Shown piece after piece: positions 24,252 through 32,854 of a DNA stretch of 47,159 nt (positions within the stretch are counted from its first letter, which is position 1; each line of letters starts with the position of its first letter). The stretch covers positions 1 to 47,159 of the forward strand of contig NZ_JAMXOD010000020.1 in the NCBI RefSeq assembly GCF_024721305.1, given 5' to 3'. Source of the stretch: Aequitasia blattaphilus (GTDB taxonomy: Bacteria > Bacillota > Clostridia > Lachnospirales > Lachnospiraceae). A program made the position numbers and the translations under genes. A model generated the notes under the pieces. The model had not been told where the DNA came from. It worked only from the letters and a program-made list of their open reading frames with translations, and made no database searches.

Positions 24252-25106
24252 ATGAAGAAACAGGATTTTAAGGTGTTAAAGACCAAAGACTTGTACCCGT
24301 TCCCCGACAATCCGTTTCATGTGGCAGAAGATGAAACACTGTCAGAGTTAGCGGAAAGCATCAAGGAATTTGGCATTGTCACGCCGATAATCACACGCCC
24401 GAAAGAGGACGGGGACGGTTATGAAGTGATTGCAGGACAGCGGCGTGTCCGTGCTTCTGAACTTGCAGGGATAAATACCGTGCCTGCGTTTGTCCTGCCC
24501 TTAGACCGTGACCGAGCCATCATCACCCTTGTAGACAGCAATTTGCAGCGTGAGAATATCCTGCCATCGGAGCGGGCGTTTGCTTACAAGATGAAATCCG
24601 AAGCCATGAAGCGGCAGGGTTTCCGCACAGACTTAACCTCGTCACAAGTTGTGACGAAGTTGCGGACGGACGACAAGGTGGCACAGGGCTTCGGCGTGGG
24701 CAGGATGACCGTGCAGCGTTTTATCCGCCTGACGGAACTGATACCGCCGATTTTGCAGATGGTGGACGAGGGGAAAATCGCCCTCACGCCTGCGGTGGAA
24801 CTGTCCTTCTTGAAGAAAGACGAGCAGGAAAACCTCTTTGCCACGATGGAGAGCGAAGAAGCAACGCCCTCACTCTCACAGGCACAGCGGATGAAACAGT
24901 TAAGCCAGAGCGGGCGGCTTGACATGGATACGATATTTGCGATTATGACGGAGGAAAAGGGCAACCAGAAAGAAACCTTGAAAATCAACACAAGCAAGCT
25001 GAAAAAATACTTTCCGAAGAACACAACGCCGAAGCAGATGGAGGAAACCATCATCAAACTTTTGGAGCGTGAGTTGCAGAGGAAACGCAACCGTGACAGC
25101 CGCTAA
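24252..25106 (+). CDS. ParB/Spo0J-like protein
   Basis: The 284-residue protein has the ParB N-terminal domain (YPFPDNPFHVAEDETLSELA, then the CTPase-type motif VIAGQRRVRASELAG at about residues 59-73), a helix-turn-helix region around VAQGFGVGRMTVQRFIRLTE (about 141-160), and a charged C-terminus. No ParA gene is nearby, so it probably acts as a regulator or maintenance factor rather than in classic partition. It starts eight bases after the relaxase stop and is probably co-transcribed. Confidence 0.8.
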   Translation: MKKQDFKVLKTKDLYPFPDNPFHVAEDETLSELAESIKEFGIVTPIITRPKEDGDGYEVIAGQRRVRASELAGINTVPAFVLPLDRDRAIITLVDSNLQRENILPSERAFAYKMKSEAMKRQGFRTDLTSSQVVTKLRTDDKVAQGFGVGRMTVQRFIRLTELIPPILQMVDEGKIALTPAVELSFLKKDEQENLFATMESEEATPSLSQAQRMKQLSQSGRLDMDTIFAIMTEEKGNQKETLKINTSKLKKYFPKNTTPKQMEETIIKLLERELQRKRNRDSR

Positions 25107-25151
25107 TCTTCTTTTTTCGGGAAGTAAATACAGAGAGTTGAGGTATGGAGA

Positions 25152-25382
25152 ATGAGAGAAATCCAGTATGAAATCGTAAAGGAAATCGCAGTATTGTCTA
25201 CGGGCGACAGTGGCTACACAAAGGAAATCAATCTCATTTCATGGAATGGGAAAGAGCCGAAGTATGACATCCGCAGCTTTTCCCCGAACCGTGAAAAGTG
25301 CGGCAAGGGAATCACGCTGAACGCTGATGAAGCGGCGGCACTCCTTAAAGCATTACAGAAAGAATTAAACAGCGAGGATTAA
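25152..25382 (+). CDS. PC4/YdbC-like single-stranded DNA-binding protein
   Basis: The 76-residue protein matches the YdbC/PC4 pattern: EINLISWNGKEPKYDIRSFS, then REKCGKGITLNADEAAALLK. Such proteins are small dimers that bind single-stranded DNA. Within this element it may protect or process the transfer strand. Its stop codon overlaps a possible start of the next frame (TAATG). Confidence 0.8.
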   Translation: MREIQYEIVKEIAVLSTGDSGYTKEINLISWNGKEPKYDIRSFSPNREKCGKGITLNADEAAALLKALQKELNSED

Positions 25383-25453
25383 TGGTATCTGATTGGCAGG
25401 GCGGGGACATTTCCAAACTCTTCCCTGCCCTGTCTGGAAAGGAAGATTTAAGT

Positions 25454-25645
25454 ATGGGCGAGGATAAGAAAGCAGATAAAAAGAGAAAGCGTATCGTGCC
25501 AAAAGCACCAGTGCAGATGATAATCAGCCGTGAATATGTCGGCACACAGACCGTTACAGAAGCGTTTGTCCCGATTATCTCCGAGGATATTCGGAAGAAG
25601 ATTGCCGAGGGCGACACCTTCGACAATGAGGGGCTGTCCGCTTAG
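25454..25645 (+). CDS. Small transposon protein, possibly TnpW-like
   Basis: The 63-residue protein has a lysine-rich start (MGEDKKADKKRKRIVPKAP) and a body with REYVGTQTVTEAFVPIISED, which recalls the small TnpW-type proteins of Tn4451-like elements (low certainty). ATG 25454 follows AAAGGAAG at a good distance; an alternative start at 25382 overlaps the previous stop and adds 24 residues. It lies just before tnpX. Confidence 0.55.
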   Translation: MGEDKKADKKRKRIVPKAPVQMIISREYVGTQTVTEAFVPIISEDIRKKIAEGDTFDNEGLSA

Positions 25646-25699
25646 AATGTACGCAATGGGACATGAAAACAGATAGGACAGATACGGAGGTTTTACAGT

Positions 25700-27556
25700 A
25701 TGGCAGGAATCAAAGAAGAAAAGAAAATCTATTTAGTCGGCATTTATTGCCGCTTATCTAAAGACGATGGTACGGATAACGAGAGTGCGAGCATTGCGAC
25801 ACAGAAATCCATCCTCACGGATTATGTGAAAAAGCAGGGATGGCACATAGCAAAAACGTATGTGGACGATGGTTATTCTGGTACAAATTTCCAAAGACCA
25901 AGTTTCCAGAATATGATAAAAGACATTGAAAGCGGTCTGATAAACTGCGTGATTACGAAAGATTTATCCCGTCTGGGGAGAAACTATCTTGATTGTGGGT
26001 TATATCTGGAAGTTTTCTTCCCAGAGCATAACGTGAGGTATATAGCGGTCAATGACGGCGTAGATACCTTGAATAAATCTGCTATGGACATCACGCCTTT
26101 CCGCAACATTTTAAACGAAATGTATGCCGCTGACATATCTGTTAAGATAAAATCGGCATATCGGGCGAGGTTTCAACAGGGGAAATTCATGGGAACTACC
26201 GCCCCTTATGGCTATATCAAAGACCCTGCCGACCACAACCATCTGCTGATAGATGATAAAGTGGCACATGTTGTAAAAGAGATATTCGACCTTGCATTAA
26301 AAGGGAATGGAGTTGCCAAAATTTGCAGACATCTTAATAAACAGCATATCCTACGCCCTGCCGCTTATGCGGCGGAGCGTGGCGAAACAGGCTTTGAACG
26401 TCATTTTGAGGGGAACGAGGACAAACGCTATATTTGGAGTGGGAACAGCGTGAGGAGCATTTTAAGAAGCCCGATATATGCGGGAAATCTTGTAGGCTAC
26501 AAACGGATTGCCGCCAATATGAAAAGCAAGAAACGCCCCTCTAAGCTGCCCGAAGAATGGGAAGTGATACCCAATACCCATGAGGGAATAGTCACGCAGG
26601 AGGAATTTGATATTGTCCAACAGCTTATTACAAGTCGTAGGCTTCCACAGAACAAGGGAGGATTTGTAAATATTTTTGCAGGCGTTATCAAGTGTGTGGA
26701 CTGCGGATGTGCTCTGCGGGCAATGAACGTACACAGGAGGAAACGCCCAGAGATTATCGACTGTGTACAGTATTCATGTAATAATTATGCAAGAAACGGA
26801 AGAAGCGAGTGTAGTGCCCACAATATAGAAGCAAGGGATTTATTCAATGCCGTTCTTGCCGACATCAACTGTTTTGCGGATATGGCAGTGAATGATGAAA
26901 AGGCGGTCAGGGCCATAGAAAAGCGGCTCACGGAAACAGACCAGAGCAGGGCGAAAGCATTAGAGAAAGAACGTAAGAAGCTGAACAAACGCCTTGCGGA
27001 ACTGGACAGGCTGTTTTCCTCTCTCTACGAGGATAAGGTCATGGAGCGTATTACCGAGCGGAATTTTGAGATGATGTCGGGGAAATACCAGAAAGAGCAG
27101 CTTGAAATTGAAGCAAGGCTGAAAGAGGTGACGGAAACTCTTAATGAAAGCTACGAGAAATCACGGGGAATCCGTGACTTCCTCGCCCTTATCCGAAATT
27201 ATCAAGGCTTAAAAGAACTGGATGCAACAGTTATAAACGCACTCATAGACAAGATACTTGTTTCGGAGCGTGAGAAGATGGCAGACGGAACAGTGAAGCA
27301 GGAAATCAAGATTTACTATAAATTCATCGGCTTTGTCGATGAATTACATATCATACCTACAAAACGGTGGGCAGCAATGCCCGCTAAAAATTGTACGGTG
27401 TGCGGCGTTGAATATGTCCCGGGCTCTGGTGCATCAAGGTATTGTCCTGCTTGTGCCAAGAAGATACGGAGGGAGAAATCAAACGAGAGCAAACGCAGGA
27501 GCAGAGAACAGAAAAGGATAGCATGTATGAACTGTCCGCAAAAAATGACCGACTGA
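25700..27556 (+). CDS. tnpX: Large serine recombinase, TnpX type
   Basis: The 618-residue protein has the resolvase domain with catalytic S20 in IYCRLSKDD, Arg pairs in TKDLSRLGRNYLD, a recombinase domain (GYIKDPADHNHLLIDDKVAH), a zinc ribbon (CVDCGCALRA with later YSCNNY and C in RSECSAH), a long coiled coil (about 415-500) and a DUF4368-like end. A further C-terminal ribbon has CTVCGVEY and CPACAKK. It should excise and insert the element at GA dinucleotides. CGGAGGTTTTACAG precedes the start. Its TGA stop (27554-27556) contains the right crossover GA. Confidence 0.92.
   Translation: MAGIKEEKKIYLVGIYCRLSKDDGTDNESASIATQKSILTDYVKKQGWHIAKTYVDDGYSGTNFQRPSFQNMIKDIESGLINCVITKDLSRLGRNYLDCGLYLEVFFPEHNVRYIAVNDGVDTLNKSAMDITPFRNILNEMYAADISVKIKSAYRARFQQGKFMGTTAPYGYIKDPADHNHLLIDDKVAHVVKEIFDLALKGNGVAKICRHLNKQHILRPAAYAAERGETGFERHFEGNEDKRYIWSGNSVRSILRSPIYAGNLVGYKRIAANMKSKKRPSKLPEEWEVIPNTHEGIVTQEEFDIVQQLITSRRLPQNKGGFVNIFAGVIKCVDCGCALRAMNVHRRKRPEIIDCVQYSCNNYARNGRSECSAHNIEARDLFNAVLADINCFADMAVNDEKAVRAIEKRLTETDQSRAKALEKERKKLNKRLAELDRLFSSLYEDKVMERITERNFEMMSGKYQKEQLEIEARLKEVTETLNESYEKSRGIRDFLALIRNYQGLKELDATVINALIDKILVSEREKMADGTVKQEIKIYYKFIGFVDELHIIPTKRWAAMPAKNCTVCGVEYVPGSGASRYCPACAKKIRREKSNESKRRSREQKRIACMNCPQKMTD
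27533..27556 (+). mobile_element. Right element end (attR)
   Basis: TGTCCGCAAAA (27533-27543) is the inverted copy of the left-end TTTTGCGGACA, eleven bases from the GA crossover at 27555-27556. The sequence encodes the last residues and stop of tnpX. Confidence 0.85.
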
Positions 27557-30216
27557 ATAAGATCATAGTGGGACGAGTCCGCGTGATACTTTTCTACAGC
27601 TTGAGCACCATTATTTGCGAATTCAAGTGTAATTCCAGTAGGATGAAGTAAAGCATGTATAATTTCTTGATTGATTTCAATATCTTCCGCCATCAATATG
27701 GTTTTATTAGGCCAACTATAGTTGGATTTTGTGTCAACAGAAGAAATTTTTTCCTTTGCACCACGTGTTAACTCCACAATTGTATTAAAAAGTGAAGAAG
27801 GTAATAAGGGTTTTGCAAGAAAACGTGTGATACCGATTTCAGTTGCTTGGGGTTTCAAATCACACCAGTCTGCCACAGAAATCATGATAACAATGGTCTC
27901 AGGAGGAACTATTTTTTGAATCGCTTCAGCGGTTTCGAGACCGTCCATGCCTGGCATCTTCCAGTCAAGGAAAATAATGTCATACGGTGATTGGCCTTGT
28001 ACAAGTTGAATTGCCTGAGGACCACTATTGGCGGTATGACATTGCATGTGAAAACCTGAAATAATCTGCTGGCAATATTCCAAAACGTCTGTGCTGTCAT
28101 CTACGACCAAGATACGTGTGTTTCTCAAATCTGGTAAATCCTTTGGAGGAATGATGCTGGGTCCACCAAGCTCTACCGGTGTTTCAAATATAAAGCGGGA
28201 GCCAGTACCTTCTTCGCTTTCTACCCATATCCTGCCACCCATTAAATCAATGATTTTACGGCAGATGGAAAGTCCAAGGCCTGTACCGCCAAACCGTCTG
28301 GTAATGCTGCCATCAGCTTGCTCAAAGGGCTGAAACAACTTATCCTGTTCCTCTAAGCTAATGCCAATTCCGGTATCCTGCACTTCAATTCGCAGGACAG
28401 CATTATCCTCATTCTGTTTTACAAAAGAAGAATGTAAGGTGATCGCACCATTTTCCGGAGTGAATTTAACTGCATTGGAAAGCAGATTTGTGACCACTTG
28501 TGTCAGACGCAGTTCGTCACTGATTAAGCATCGGTCAAAATTCGTATCCAGATTAAAGGAAAAATCAAGTCTCTTTTCATCTACACGAGGTTGTATTACG
28601 TTATATACATTCTGTAGCATCTTTTCGAAGTTGAACTCAGCATTTACAATTTCCATCTTGCCGGATTCAATTTTAGACAAGTCTAAAATGTCATTAATGA
28701 GACCTAGCAGCTGATGAGATGCTTGCTCTATTTTAGCAAGACAATAACGTATGCGCTGAGGGTCTTTTGCCGTCTTTGCAATCTCGTTCATACCAATAAT
28801 AGCATTCATTGGAGTTCGTATCTCATGGCTCATACGGGATAGAAAATCGGTTTTTGCCTGACTTGCTTGTTCTGCCTGTTCAATTGCTTCTTCTAATTTA
28901 AGCTGCATTTGCTGCATATCAGTCACATCTAAAGCAACACCAACGATGCCGTTTACAGTGCCGTCCAGTGTACGAAGAGGTGTTGTTTCACAAGCAAAAT
29001 GGAGATTTTCGATATCCGCATAATAGCTTTGGCTTCCAGAGGTAAATGTTGCATTATGCTTTTCCAGCAGACTTATTCCAGGTATCCCCTCTTCTGTTAA
29101 TAGCGTATTAATATTGGCACCCATCAGGCTATCCTTATGCACGCCAAGATCACTTAAAGCCTGCCCTTCAAATAAAGTGATATGATTGGATTTATCTACG
29201 GACCAGATAATACCAGGATAGCTGTTGACAATTTCACGAAGCTTTCCATAGGCATCATGAAGTTCATTTTCCATCTTGTTTTTTTCCAAGGTTGAGGACA
29301 TAATACTGCCAATGGTCTGGAGCATATTAAACTCACTCTCTGTCCAATAATGAGGGCCGCTGCCATAATCGGCACCTAGAAAGCCCCAAAACTGGCCATT
29401 GCACAATATGGGTAAGTCAGCAAAGGAATGGATTCCACTTTCTCGCTGGACACGATAAGCCTCACCAGTAAACTGAAAGGTGTCATCCACCGCAATATAA
29501 GGTCTTGTGGTAAGCTGAATAAACCCTTCATCGTCATCGTTGTAAGGAATATTCTGTAAGAGAGCTTTCGTTGAAGGAACGTCAGGTGCACACCATTCAT
29601 AGATTACACTGTAGGTCTTGTGCTCCAAGTCGTGTCGGAAAATAGAACAGCGGTCTACGTTCATAAAAGTTCCCAGCTCCTGTAAGACGTGATTAAATAG
29701 TTTGTCCAGAGAAGCATCGGAGTTTTTTGCAAAAGCAGAAGACAAATCGGTAATAAGCTTTTGCTGTTCTAATTGTATGGAGGCATGTTGGTCAATTGTA
29801 CGGAAGGATTCACCATATAATTCTTTTCGAAGTTTTCCCAAAGTCTCTGAAGTAATGCGTCGCACCGCAATGCTATATCCATGGAAATCTTCCATAGAAA
29901 ACGGAAGACTTTTTATTTGATACATTCCTGTTAATGGATCAGTATATACAGTTTCTACTCCCCCTTTTTTCTGGTTATGCTCATCTTTTAAAAGCTGCAT
30001 TACTTCGGTGCGAGAGTCATAAGGCAAAAAATTTTCAAAGGAAAGACTAATTAGGTTAACGGGTAAGATTTCTCCCGTAGCGCTTTGACATTTGTGGGCA
30101 TAACAGATTGTAAATAGTTCATCAGTAATGAATGCCCAATCACAAGCGGATTCTATTAGATCCAGCTGGTAATCTGGCATTATTTTAAAATCGTTAATGG
30201 CAGCAGTTCTGTGCAT
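27557..30216 (-). pseudogene. Hybrid sensor histidine kinase, 5' fragment interrupted by the element
   Basis: The intact gene would encode 960 residues; 887 codons remain here. The order is an N-terminal PAS-like part, a GAF domain (about 155-310), a PAS domain (about 325-440), HisKA with H464 in SRMSHEIRTPMNAIIG, HATPase with DTGIGIS and GGTGLGLSI, receiver 1 with D751 in FLDWKMPGMDG, and the start of receiver 2 (ILMAEDIEINQEI to SSHYDLI). There are no membrane helices. After the junction the frame runs about 79 codons antisense into tnpX to 27316, so a chimeric kinase lacking receiver 2 could still be made. AGAGGAG precedes the start. Confidence 0.93.
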
Positions 30217-30257
30217 ATCAATTCTCCTCTATAGATGAAAATAAAATTATTGACACC

Positions 30258-30263
30258 ATTATA
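30258..30263 (-). promoter_or_regulatory. -10 box of the sensor kinase gene
   Basis: The minus strand has TGCTATAAT, an extended -10 box, about 42 bases before the kinase start. No good -35 box is visible, as is common with the extended type. Confidence 0.5.
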
Positions 30264-30372
30264 GCATAAATAACTTTGGTTTCATATTTAAACATGGGTG
30301 GCGTCTTGCAATGGGACTTGGAAAAGAATTTAAAATTTATTAAGAATGTTTTGGTTATATTGCACAAAAGAA

Positions 30373-30430
30373 ATGTCTTTCACGTAAAAAAATGAGCAGT
30401 TTACGTGAAAGACATTTTTTCTTTTTTTTA
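30373..30430 (+). terminator. Strong orphan hairpin with T-run before the GH2 gene
   Basis: ATGTCTTTCACGTAAA (30373-30388) pairs without mismatch with TTTACGTGAAAGACAT (30400-30415), followed by a long T-rich run to 30430. It has the form of a Rho-independent terminator, but no plus-strand gene ends before it: the kinase gene upstream is divergent. It may attenuate the glycoside operon or end a short untranslated RNA. A possible -10 TAGAAT lies after it near 30437-30442. Confidence 0.7.
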
Positions 30431-30477
30431 AGTGATAGAATGATGACGATAACTTAGATAAAGGAAAGGGATGTGCA

Positions 30478-32817
30478 ATGAAACGGATTGATTTTAATAG
30501 AGGATGGGAAGTTCTGCATAAAGATGAAGAAAATGCTTTTAGAAAGCAAGTGACACTTCCACATGATGCGATGTTAGGTGAAAAACGTACAAAAAATAGT
30601 CTGGGAGGCATTCATACAGGATGGTTTGAGGGATACGATTACCTCTACGAGAAGTATTTTGAGGTGCCTTTGGAAATGGAAGATCAAAGAGTCATCTTTG
30701 AGTTTGAAGGAGTTTACCATAATGCAGAGGTGTATTTGAATGGTAAGAAAGCTGCATTTCGTCCGTATGGTTATTCGAATTTTTATGTATCTGCTGATTC
30801 CTATTTAAAATATGGTAAAACCAATCAGATGCAAGTAATTGCACGAAACAAAGATCAGCCCAATAGCAGATGGTACTCAGGTGCAGGAATATATAGACCG
30901 GTATGGATGTATGTGGCAGAAAAACATCACATTTTATTAAATGGTATAAAGGTGCGTACCTTGAGTATAGAACCTGCAATTATCGAAATTAAAGTGGATA
31001 CGACTACACAGGGATCTGTTCAAATAGAGATACCGGAAGCAGGGATTCAAACTGAGATTCCTTCTGGGGAAATGACAGCGATACAAATTGATAATGCGAA
31101 ACTATGGAGTGTTGATTCACCATATTTGTACACTTGTAAAGCATTTTTTGAAGAAGATACCGTGACGGAAACATTTGGTATTCGTCAATTGGAATGGGAT
31201 AGTAAACAAGGTTTTAAGATGAATGGAAGAAGAGAAATTTTACGAGGAGCGTGCATTCATCATGATAATGGGATTTTGGGTGCTTGCTGTTTCCCGGAAG
31301 CGGTGGAAAGAAAGATTCGAATCTTAAAAGAAAATGGTTATAACGCAATTCGATCCGCTCATAATCCATGTTCGAAGGCATTATTAGATGCCTGTGACAG
31401 ACAGGGGATGCTAGTAGTAGATGAGTTCGTAGACGTTTGGTATATTCACAAAACAGAATATGATTATGTGGATTACTTTATGAAATGGTGGAAACAAGAT
31501 TTAAAGGATATGGTGGATAAAGACTACAATCATCCCTGTGTAATTATGTATTCTACAGGAAATGAGGTTTCAGAAACTGCACAGAAAAAGGGAATTGACT
31601 TGGCTGGACAGATGACAAAGTATTTACATATTTTGGATAGCAGCCGACCGGTTACCTGTGGTGTCAATATCTTTTTCAACTTTTTGAGTTCGATTGGATT
31701 AGGGGTATACAGTGATAAAAAGGCAAAAAAGAAAGCGGTTGGAAGCGAGTTCTTTAATAATTTGGCGGGTCTGCTTGGAAGAGATGTGATGAAGATAGGG
31801 GCATCATTTTATGGATGTGATGTAAAGACACATAAAGCATTCGCAAATTTAGATATCGCAGGATATAACTATGGAATAAAACGTTATCGAAAGGATTTGA
31901 ATAAATATTCAAACCGATTAATTCTTGGAAGTGAGACATTTTGTTCGGACGCATATGATTTTTGGGAAATGGCAAAGAAAAACAACCGATTAATAGGTGA
32001 TTTTGTGTGGGCAGGTATGGATTACTTAGGTGAAGTAGGTGTTGGTGCATGGGAATACAGAGATTATGCACCTGATTTCTCCCATGGAGTGGGGTGGATT
32101 ACAGCTGGAAGTGGACGCATTGACTTGACGGGAAAGCCATTGGCAGAAGCAGGTTATACGAAAGTGGCTTTTGAGCAAACGGATAAACCTGTCATTGCAG
32201 TGGTGCCAGTGAATCATACAGGAGATAAGCATTCTCCTTCAGCATGGAAGATGACAAATGGGATTGAATCATGGTCTTTCCGTGGATACAGTGGGAAGAA
32301 AGCAATTGTGGAGGTTTACGCAAGAGCAGCGGAAATAGAGCTTTTAATCAATGGAAAAAGAGCTGGCCGGAAGCGATTAAAAAATAAATGTGATACAGTA
32401 TTTCATACCGTTTATCAGAACGGAACCATTGAAGCAGTTGCTTATAACTCCAAGGGACAAGAAATAGCGAGAACAAGACTTAAAACAGCAAAAACGGATA
32501 CAGAAATACAGATTGTTCCGGAGGAAAATGTAGCGAAGAAAGGAAAGCTATCATTTATCCGGTTGAAATACACAGATAAAGAGGGAACGCTAAAACCTTT
32601 GATGGGAGGGACGCTAAAAATGAAAGTTGAGAATGCGGAATTGATAGCATTTGGAAATGCCTGTCCCTTTAATAAAAGAGGGTATTTAACCAATCAGACC
32701 GATGCGTATTACGGAGAAGCATTGGCAGTCATTCGGGCAAATGGGAGTGGAAATGTAAGGATGAAAGTAACAGATGGACGTTTGTCATCAGAATATATAT
32801 TACCCCTTTCTGTCTAG
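30478..32817 (+). CDS. Glycoside hydrolase family 2 enzyme (beta-galactosidase-like)
   Basis: The 779-residue protein has the GH2 order: sugar-binding jelly roll (about 1-150, with HNAEVYLNGKKAAFRPYGYS), Ig-like domain, TIM barrel with ILRGACIHHDNG and IRSAHNPCSKALLDACD, acid/base E363 in STGNEVSE, nucleophile E486 in LGSETF, and C-terminal Ig-like domains. There is no signal peptide, so it acts in the cytoplasm on imported sugars. The exact sugar (galactose, glucuronic acid or other) is not fixed. AAAGGAAAGGG precedes the start; it heads the glycoside gene cluster. Confidence 0.85.
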   Translation: MKRIDFNRGWEVLHKDEENAFRKQVTLPHDAMLGEKRTKNSLGGIHTGWFEGYDYLYEKYFEVPLEMEDQRVIFEFEGVYHNAEVYLNGKKAAFRPYGYSNFYVSADSYLKYGKTNQMQVIARNKDQPNSRWYSGAGIYRPVWMYVAEKHHILLNGIKVRTLSIEPAIIEIKVDTTTQGSVQIEIPEAGIQTEIPSGEMTAIQIDNAKLWSVDSPYLYTCKAFFEEDTVTETFGIRQLEWDSKQGFKMNGRREILRGACIHHDNGILGACCFPEAVERKIRILKENGYNAIRSAHNPCSKALLDACDRQGMLVVDEFVDVWYIHKTEYDYVDYFMKWWKQDLKDMVDKDYNHPCVIMYSTGNEVSETAQKKGIDLAGQMTKYLHILDSSRPVTCGVNIFFNFLSSIGLGVYSDKKAKKKAVGSEFFNNLAGLLGRDVMKIGASFYGCDVKTHKAFANLDIAGYNYGIKRYRKDLNKYSNRLILGSETFCSDAYDFWEMAKKNNRLIGDFVWAGMDYLGEVGVGAWEYRDYAPDFSHGVGWITAGSGRIDLTGKPLAEAGYTKVAFEQTDKPVIAVVPVNHTGDKHSPSAWKMTNGIESWSFRGYSGKKAIVEVYARAAEIELLINGKRAGRKRLKNKCDTVFHTVYQNGTIEAVAYNSKGQEIARTRLKTAKTDTEIQIVPEENVAKKGKLSFIRLKYTDKEGTLKPLMGGTLKMKVENAELIAFGNACPFNKRGYLTNQTDAYYGEALAVIRANGSGNVRMKVTDGRLSSEYILPLSV

Positions 32818-32854
32818 AGAATATGGATATGATAGAGAATAAAAGGAGAAAGAG

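Larger units (their letters stand above)
16554..27556 (+). mobile_element. Tn4451-like mobilizable element with tet(O)
   Basis: The 11,003-bp element contains tnpV, tet(O), regulators, a RepA-like ATPase, MobV relaxase with candidate oriT, ParB-like, PC4-like and TnpX-type recombinase genes, all on the plus strand. It lies within the hybrid sensor kinase gene, between GA dinucleotides at 16552-16553 and 27555-27556. It has no type IV secretion genes, so it would need a helper for transfer (inference). The mobilization half is visibly richer in G+C than the flanks and than tet(O), which suggests assembly from different sources. Confidence 0.9.
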
